Assembly (NCBI RefSeq): GCF_003254295.1
Contig: NZ_QKZO01000008.1
Location: 124,001 to 188,000 of the forward strand
Length of the DNA: 64,000 nucleotides
Direction: 5' to 3'
From: Rhodobacter capsulatus
GTDB lineage: Bacteria > Pseudomonadota > Alphaproteobacteria > Rhodobacterales > Rhodobacteraceae
Both the position numbers and the translations under genes were made by a program. Positions 58,571 through 64,000 of this stretch are shown piece after piece. Under the pieces are notes generated by a model. That model made no database searches. It had not been told where the DNA came from and worked only from the letters and a program-made list of their open reading frames with translations. Position 1 is the first letter of the stretch; each line of letters begins with the position of its first letter.

Positions 58571-58870
58571 CGGCGGGCGCAGGTTCAGAGATCGCACGGC
58601 CGTTGCCCCGCCGGTCGGCGCGCCGAGGCCTCCGCAAAATTTTACCGCAGGACGTGCCTGCGGGCCAAGCGCAGTCAAAAAGTGGATGGATGGAACAGCC
58701 GATGCAGCACCCTCACGGGCGGCAACCCACCGTCATACTTGCACGAAGCCTTCCGCCGCGCCCCGCGCGAAAGGTCGGAATGGGCTGCGACCGCCTATCG
58801 CTGCAGGCGGATCGGGTGACCGCTTCGGCGGCCTATGGCGGGAGGGCCGACCGGCGGCTGAGGGTCGACG
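58571..58870. other. Gene-free stretch upstream of the buf promoter
   Basis: About 300 bp with no supported gene, terminator or repeat. It separates the buf promoter from the decayed recombinase, so it may be the outer edge of an old insertion. Confidence 0.4.
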
Positions 58871-59507
58871 TTACTCCGTCAGATCATCCAGACTCACGCC
58901 AAGCGCATCTTCCAGATCGACACCCAGATAGCGAACGGTGCTGTCCATCTTGGGTCGTGGCCCAGGAGCAGCTGCACGGCGCCAGATTTCCGGTCTTCTT
59001 GGTGATCTGCGCAACCTTCGTGCGCTGCATCGAATGCGTGCCATAGACACTGGGCTCGAGCCCGATCGAAAGAACCCAGTCGCGCATGATCCGGGCATAT
59101 TGGCGTGTCGACAGGTGCGGGCTGGCGTGAACGCGGCTGGGCCAGAGATAGTCGCTGCCGACCCTTTCGGGATCCTTGATCCACCGTTCCAGCGCCAGTC
59201 GCGTGGTCTCGGTGATCTTGAAGCGGACGGGTTTTCGGGTCTTGCTCTGGGTCACCGAGGCACGTTCCTTGACGTGACCGGCTGCATAGACGTCGCTCAC
59301 CCTGAGGCCGACCAGATCGCAGCCCCGGAGTTTGCTGTCGACGGTCCTGTTGAACAGGGCAAGGTCACGCCGATTGTCGGCCATTTCCAATCGAACGCGG
59401 ATAGACCAGACATGCTTTGGCTGCAGCGGAAGCTTTTGGCCGATGATGCGGCTCTTGTTCCACGGCGCGCGGACCGGGCGAAGAGCGGGTAGGGGTTCAA
59501 TGGTCAT
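58871..59507 (-). pseudogene. Tyrosine recombinase/integrase, doubly frameshifted
   Basis: From ATG at 59507 the frame reads a short integrase: LRGCDLVGLRVSDVY (the Arg box), SKTRKPVRFKITETTRLAL, YGTHSMQRTKVAQI. It then breaks near 59000; the next frame gives VQLLLGHD, and a third gives MDSTVRYLGVDLEDAL to TAA at 58871. The catalytic Tyr (VRYLGVD) survives only in the last frame. The protein also lacks the N-terminal arm domain of phage integrases. This is a decayed remnant, of a type often found alone in Rhodobacterales genomes. Confidence 0.85.
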
Positions 59508-59857
59508 GACGGAACTCCTCTCCGCCACGCCCACCACGTCCTCGGCTCCGCCGAGCCGCCGGAGAGGTTGCGGCATTGCACCGCGGCAATGGGCGATAGG
59601 GTCCATTTGCGCTTCGCTAAGGAAGCGACGAACTGCGCTGGTTGCGGACATTGCGGGCAACAAGTCGCCTCTGGCGCGACCGACGCCTATTGCCCCTTGC
59701 ATTCGGGCACAGACCAATCTTGCGGATCGGCAGCGTTCACGAAAGCCGCCGCGCGAATGCGCAGCGACAACGCCCCTTTCGAAGTACAAACGGCCAAGAA
59801 CTGTCTCGCCGCAGGTGGTCCCGTGGGTCGTGGCGCGACCGATCCCTGCAACTCCGC
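59508..59857. other. Junction sequence without a recognised gene
   Basis: About 350 bp. On the minus strand the recombinase frame stays open for 94 codons upstream of its ATG (to 59789), but with no start site or family. GC content is slightly lower than in neighbours. I could not assign it. Confidence 0.35.
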
Positions 59858-60662
59858 TCAGCGGGCGAGCCCGGCGTAAAGGCGCGGCAGGCGTTCGGGC
59901 AGGCGCTCGACCCGGTCCAGGATCTGGTAACCGCGCGGCCCGAAGATCTGCGCCACATAGGCATCCGCCGCGGGATCGAGGCTGAGGCAGAAGGGCTGCA
60001 CGCCTGACGCGCCCGCGCGGTCACCGCGACGCGGGCGTCGTGGCGCAGATGCGCGGGGGCGCGTTCGTCGATATCGGCGGGCGCCCCGTCGGTCAGCGCC
60101 AATAGCAGCTTGAGCGCCGCGCGCTGCTGGCCCAGATGCCAGCCCGCATGCCGGATCGCCGCCCCCATCCGGGTGGAGAGCTGCCCCTCCATCCCCGCCA
60201 GCCGGGCCTTGGCCATCGGACCCCAGTCCTCGCTGAAGTCCTTGAAACGCTGATAAAACACATCGTGCCGCCCGTCCGGGCAGAAGCCGTGCAGGGCGAA
60301 AGGATCGCCGACGCGATCCACGGCTTCGGCCATCAGCACGGTGGCGGCGCGGGTCAGATCCAGAAGGGGCGTGCCCTCGGCCCCCGTGGGATCGTTGAGC
60401 GAGGCCGAGAGGTCGCGCAAGAGCAGCACCGCCACGTCGCGTGTGACCCGGCGCTGGCGCATCATCACCCGCGGGTCGGGCTGACGGCCCAGCCGCCGGT
60501 CGACCGCGGCACTGATCGCGGCATTCAGATCCAGCTCGTCGCCGTCTTCGAGCCGCCGCAGCCTTTGCACGCCCCGCGGCTGCAGCGCCTCCAGCACCCG
60601 GCGCATCCGCGCCAGAACCGGATGTTCGGGGCTGAGGGAGTTCCGGCCAGGGCCGAGACCCA
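59858..60662 (-). pseudogene. CbbO/NorD-family VWA protein, 5'-truncated and frameshifted
   Basis: The frame reads ALQPRGVQRLRRLEDGDELD, then a VWA MIDAS (LLLRDLSASLND) and LLLALTDGAPADIDER. It shifts near 60010 and then reads QPFCLSLDPAADAYVAQIFG and LDRVERLPERLPRLY to the stop at 59858. Family members are over 600 residues; only the last ~260 remain. It was part of an enzyme-activation (Rubisco or NO reductase) MoxR-VWA pair. The 5' end is fused to a DUF502 fragment. Confidence 0.8.
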
Positions 60663-60803
60663 TGACCGAGCCGCCCGGGCAAGCTGACCGAACAGGAATT
60701 CGAGAATGACCCAGGTGATCGCCAGGGGCGCAGCTGTCAGGGTTCCGATCAGGATATGGCGATCGGCGGACTTCACCCGGTGCGGTGTCTCAGGTGTCGT
60801 CAT
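60663..60803 (-). pseudogene. DUF502 family N-terminal fragment
   Basis: ATG at 60803 starts MTTPETPHRVKSADRHIL, then a DUF502-like first helix (GTLTAAPLAITWVILEFLFG). After about 45 residues the likeness ends and the CbbO/NorD-like remnant begins in another frame. DUF502 proteins normally have about 200 residues and two or more helices. This is a deletion-fusion scar. Confidence 0.6.
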
Positions 60804-60961
60804 GCCAAAACGGTCCCCCGTCTCACCTGGTCTTCGCGCCTGACGCAATTGGATGAAATCGCCTGCAAAGAAAGTCGGCGGCACCACGACAGAGCGTTTG
60901 CCGTCGGCGAGCTTGAGGATATCTCCCTGACCCGCCCCATTATCGCAGCGCCGTGGAGGCT

Positions 60962-62833
60962 CTACAATGGCCAGACGATCAGCAGCAGGGGGATGCTGAC
61001 GCCGACGACCAGCCCTTCAAGCGGCAGGCCGAGCCTCCAGTAGTCGCCGAACCGAAATCCGCCAGGGCCCAGGATCAGCGTATTGTTCTGGTGGCCGATG
61101 GGAGTGAGGAACGCACAGGACGCGCCGATGGCGACGGCCATCAAGAAGCTGTCGGGGCTGACCTCCAGATTTTCCGCGATACCGATGGCGACCGGGCACA
61201 TCACCGCCGCGGTGGCAGAATTGTTCATCACATCTGACAGGAACATGGTGGTGACCAGCACCACTCCCAAAGCGGCGATGGGATTGCCTTGTGCTATCAC
61301 ATCGACCAGGACCTCTGCCAGACGGTCGGCGGCGCCCGTGGTCTGCATCGCACCTGCCACCGGGATCAGCGCCGCCAGAAGCACGATCACCGGCCAGTCG
61401 ATCGCGGAATAGACCTGGCGTGGCGGCACTGTGCGCAGCAGCATGGACAGCAGAACGCCCAGCATGAAGGCCGGTGCGGCAGGCAGCCACCCAAGCGTCA
61501 CGATTCCAACTGTGCCCAACAGGATGGCCCCGGCGATGATGGCCATGCGACGCTGTGGAATGCGCAATTCCCGTTCAGCCAGCGGAACGCAGCCTGCGTC
61601 ATTGATGAAATCGGCCATGACCTCCGCAGGGCCTTGCATCAGCAAGAGATCGCCAGATTTCAGCGGAAGTGATCCGAGCCTTTCGCGGGGCGGCGTTCCA
61701 TGGCGCGAGACCGCCAGCAGATTCAAACCGTAGCGAGAGCGCAGGTGCAACTGGCGTGCCGTCCTTCCGACGATATTGGCCCCCGGCAGCACCACAAATT
61801 CGCACAGCAGGATATCGTCTTCGCGTGCGGCGCGGCCCCGGGCCTCGTTCCGGTCTTCGTCACCGCCCGACAAGACCTCGGCGCTGATCGTGTCGGGCGA
61901 GCTGTCCGGCGCTCTTGTCCCGGGCGGGGCATCAGGAAAGGATGATCCCTGCTGTTCCAGCCGGAGCCCGAACACCGAAAGCGTCTTGGCCACCGCGTCG
62001 ACATCGGCCTCCAGAACCAGGATGTCATTCGGTTGCAGACGGCGGCCGCCACGCGGGGCGAACATGTGGACCTCGTTGCGCACCAGTCCCACGACTTGGG
62101 CGCCGCTGGGCTCGAGGGCACGCTCGAAGTCCCGCAGGCTCAGGCCGACCGCTTTGCTCTTCTCCGTGATCCGGACCTCGGTCAGGTAACTGCCGGTGTC
62201 AAACCCGCCACCCGAAAGGGATTTGCGCGCTGGCACAAGACGCCATCCGATGGCGGCGACGAAGAGGGTGCCCGCAGCGGCCACCGCAACACCCACGGGC
62301 GCAAAGTCGAACATGGCGAAATGCCCCAGGCCAGCTTCGTCCCGAAAACCGGAGACAATCAGGTTGGGCGGTGTGCCGACCAGCGTGGTCATGCCGCCAA
62401 GAAGGGTGCAGAAGGCGAGGGGCATCAGCACCTGCCCCGGCGTCAGGCCGAGCCGTCCTGACAGTCGCACCGCAACCGGCATCAGGAGCGCCATGGCGCC
62501 CACGTTGTTCATGAAACCCGACATTGACGCGCCCAGACCCATCAACGCGACCAGGCTCGGCAGTCGCCCGGCCTCAGGCGGCAGCGCACCGCGCGCCAGC
62601 CAATCCATCGCGCCGGTGTTCTGCAATCCCTGGCTCAGGACCAGGACGCAGGCCACCGTGATCACGGCAGGGTGGCCAAAGCCAGCAAAGGCCTCCTCGG
62701 ACGACACCAGCCCGGAAAGAATGCAGGCCATCAGTGCTGCCAGCGCCACCACGTCATGTCGAAGCCGACCCGAAAGGAAGAGGGCCATCGTCGCCGCAAG
62801 AATTCCGAAGAACAGCAGTTGTGGGGATGTCAT
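60962..62833 (-). CDS. SLC13-family permease with two RCK_C (TrkA-C) domains
   Basis: 623 residues. Two membrane halves of about five or six helices each flank a cytosolic part (about 205-420) with two TrkA-C domains (LRDFERALEPSGAQVVGLV and HLRSRYGLNLLAVSRHG). The DASS/SLC13 motifs are NNVGAMALLMPVAV and NNSATAAVMCPVA. It may carry sulfate, dicarboxylate or another anion with Na+. It follows the GntP-like gene on the same strand after an 84-bp gap. Confidence 0.88.
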   Translation of the reverse strand: MTSPQLLFFGILAATMALFLSGRLRHDVVALAALMACILSGLVSSEEAFAGFGHPAVITVACVLVLSQGLQNTGAMDWLARGALPPEAGRLPSLVALMGLGASMSGFMNNVGAMALLMPVAVRLSGRLGLTPGQVLMPLAFCTLLGGMTTLVGTPPNLIVSGFRDEAGLGHFAMFDFAPVGVAVAAAGTLFVAAIGWRLVPARKSLSGGGFDTGSYLTEVRITEKSKAVGLSLRDFERALEPSGAQVVGLVRNEVHMFAPRGGRRLQPNDILVLEADVDAVAKTLSVFGLRLEQQGSSFPDAPPGTRAPDSSPDTISAEVLSGGDEDRNEARGRAAREDDILLCEFVVLPGANIVGRTARQLHLRSRYGLNLLAVSRHGTPPRERLGSLPLKSGDLLLMQGPAEVMADFINDAGCVPLAERELRIPQRRMAIIAGAILLGTVGIVTLGWLPAAPAFMLGVLLSMLLRTVPPRQVYSAIDWPVIVLLAALIPVAGAMQTTGAADRLAEVLVDVIAQGNPIAALGVVLVTTMFLSDVMNNSATAAVMCPVAIGIAENLEVSPDSFLMAVAIGASCAFLTPIGHQNNTLILGPGGFRFGDYWRLGLPLEGLVVGVSIPLLLIVWPL

Positions 62834-62917
62834 GCAGTGTCTCCCGAAGATTGCCTTGGCGCGACCAGATCGGAGTGGGCCATCCGCCGCAACAGGCTAC
62901 CTGCTGTCACCTGGTCG

Positions 62918-64000
62918 TCAAAAACTGCCCAGCATCGTGCCTGAAACCACCAGGACCACGAGCGCAACCACGGGGATCGCCACGGCGACGACGAAAATAT
63001 CCCGGTAAGCTTCCCGGTGTGTCAATCCGCAGATGGTCAACAGCGTGATCACGGCCCCGTTATGCGGCAGCGCATCCAGCCCGCCCGTCGCAACCGCGGT
63101 CACCCGGTGCAGAAGGTCGGGCGACACGCCGGCAGCCTGCCCCATGGCCAGATAGGTCTCGCCCAAGGTCGAGAGCGCGATCGACATTCCGCCCGAGGCC
63201 GATCCCGTCATTCCGGCCAGAAGGCTGGTGCCGACCGCCAGCGAGATCAGCGGGTTATCCCCGCCTACAGTGACCACCCAGTCGCGGATCAGGCCGAAGG
63301 CCGACAGCGAGGCGATCACGGCGCCGAAGCCCACAAGGCTTGCGGTGTTGAAAATCGGCTTCAACGCGTTCCTGGCGCCGTCGTCCAGCGTCTCGGACAG
63401 TCCTGTCGCCAGCCGCCGCCAGTTCATGCCCACCAACGCCAGCGAGGCCAGGGTCAAAGCGGCGATGATAGACCATACCCCGCGCAGCGCATCCGCGTCG
63501 GTTGCGCCGAATTCGGGCAGCGCCAGATAGCCGGTGTCCATCGCCGGTATCACGAGGAAGGTAAAGCCGAGGTTCAGTGCCAGCACAAGCAACAGGGGAG
63601 CGGCCGCCACCGCCAATCCGGGTGCATCGCCAGTTTCGGGTTCGGGGTCAATTTCGGACAGATCCCCATAGCCCGGACCAAGCGCACGCGCGCGGTACTC
63701 CAGCCAGCCCCAGCCCAAACCCAACATCAGCGCCCCGGTTATCAGCCCCAAGCCCGGCGCGGCAAAGGGCGTGGTGCCGAAATAGGGCATCGGGATCGCG
63801 TTCTGGATGGCGGGCGTGCCCGGCAGCGCGGTCATGGTAAAGGTGAATGCCCCAAGAGCGATGGTCGCGGGAATCAGCATCCGGGGCAGGTCTGCCTCCC
63901 GAAACAGTGCCGATGCGATGGGCCAGACGGCAAAGGCCACGACAAACAGCGACACGCCGCCATAGGTCATCGCCGCACAGGACAGGATCACCGCCAGGAT
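62918..64000 (-). CDS. GntP-like permease, 3' part (5' end outside window)
   Basis: At least 361 codons remain, open at the window end. About nine helices are visible, with FTMTALPGTPAIQNAIP, MTGSASGGMSIALSTLGE and GGLDALPHNGAVITLL. The GntP family carries gluconate, hydroxybutyrate and similar organic acids. The substrate here is not known. It is probably co-transcribed with the SLC13 gene that follows. Confidence 0.82.
   Translation of the reverse strand: MLAVILSCAAMTYGGVSLFVVAFAVWPIASALFREADLPRMLIPATIALGAFTFTMTALPGTPAIQNAIPMPYFGTTPFAAPGLGLITGALMLGLGWGWLEYRARALGPGYGDLSEIDPEPETGDAPGLAVAAAPLLLVLALNLGFTFLVIPAMDTGYLALPEFGATDADALRGVWSIIAALTLASLALVGMNWRRLATGLSETLDDGARNALKPIFNTASLVGFGAVIASLSAFGLIRDWVVTVGGDNPLISLAVGTSLLAGMTGSASGGMSIALSTLGETYLAMGQAAGVSPDLLHRVTAVATGGLDALPHNGAVITLLTICGLTHREAYRDIFVVAVAIPVVALVVLVVSGTMLGSF

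Noticed and set aside
58871-59507. Active integrase and att site
   Set aside because: Three frames are needed to read the protein, and no flanking direct repeat or tRNA was found.
59568-59879. Cys-rich plus-strand frame of 103 codons
   Set aside because: No ribosome-binding site or family; it overlaps the 3' end of the CbbO/NorD remnant.

Overview
This 64 kb window is high-GC DNA with dense gene packing, many GTG/TTG starts and 4-bp ATGA/GTGA gene overlaps. The gene set points to an alphaproteobacterium of the Rhodobacterales, probably Rhodobacter sensu lato. Markers are a single GT51/PBP1A, a fused group-2 Mrp antiporter operon, a Fur/Mur-sitABCD locus and a SigF/NrsF pair. The species is inferred; nothing here proves it. 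No rRNA, tRNA, CRISPR array or intact prophage was recognised.

Layout. 0-14.7 kb is housekeeping: the RNase E C-terminus, TusA, CcdA, PBP1A, two very small genes (50 and 47 codons) beside gap, a lone fliG, purB, a DUF6314 gene, mprF, and two TM2-domain proteins flanking a CAP-domain lipoprotein. 14.7-25.4 kb holds a soluble chemoreceptor-like protein with inverted domain order, acnA, a DUF1223 thioredoxin-fold protein, a translationally coupled tkt / EamA permease / LpxL-like acyltransferase operon, and a coiled-coil gene overlapping zapA. 25.4-34.3 kb holds an Rrf2 regulator, LysE, a lone periplasmic binding protein next to a large transmembrane chemoreceptor, a split ThrE exporter and a divergent FolD. 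34.3-39.3 kb is sbcDC. 39.6-45.5 kb is a six-gene Mrp Na+/H+ antiporter operon with fused A/B, followed by an internally deleted acs pseudogene.

46-54.6 kb holds an iron-type ABC ATPase, a glycosyltransferase-FkbM fusion, a frameshifted metallo-beta-lactamase-fold gene, and a Fur/Mur regulator divergent from sitABCD, with two TGCAA..TTGCA-type operators between them. 54.8-58.5 kb, on the minus strand, is the most notable locus: a bufferin-type copper-peptide operon (bufA precursor, bufB MNIO/DUF692 enzyme, bufC DUF2063 partner, DoxX) followed at once by an ECF sigma factor and its DUF1109/NrsF membrane anti-sigma factor. A candidate GTAAC-N17-CGAA promoter lies upstream of bufA. The likely scheme is that metal is sensed by the two conserved NrsF cysteines, SigF is released, and the secreted modified peptide is made.

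58.6-60.9 kb is a decayed junction zone: a doubly frameshifted tyrosine recombinase, and a DUF502 5' fragment fused to a frameshifted CbbO/NorD-family 3' fragment. It is followed by two transporters, SLC13/RCK and a GntP-like permease cut by the window end. Intergenic GC-rich repeats occur as inverted pairs at 5.3 kb and 45.9 kb.
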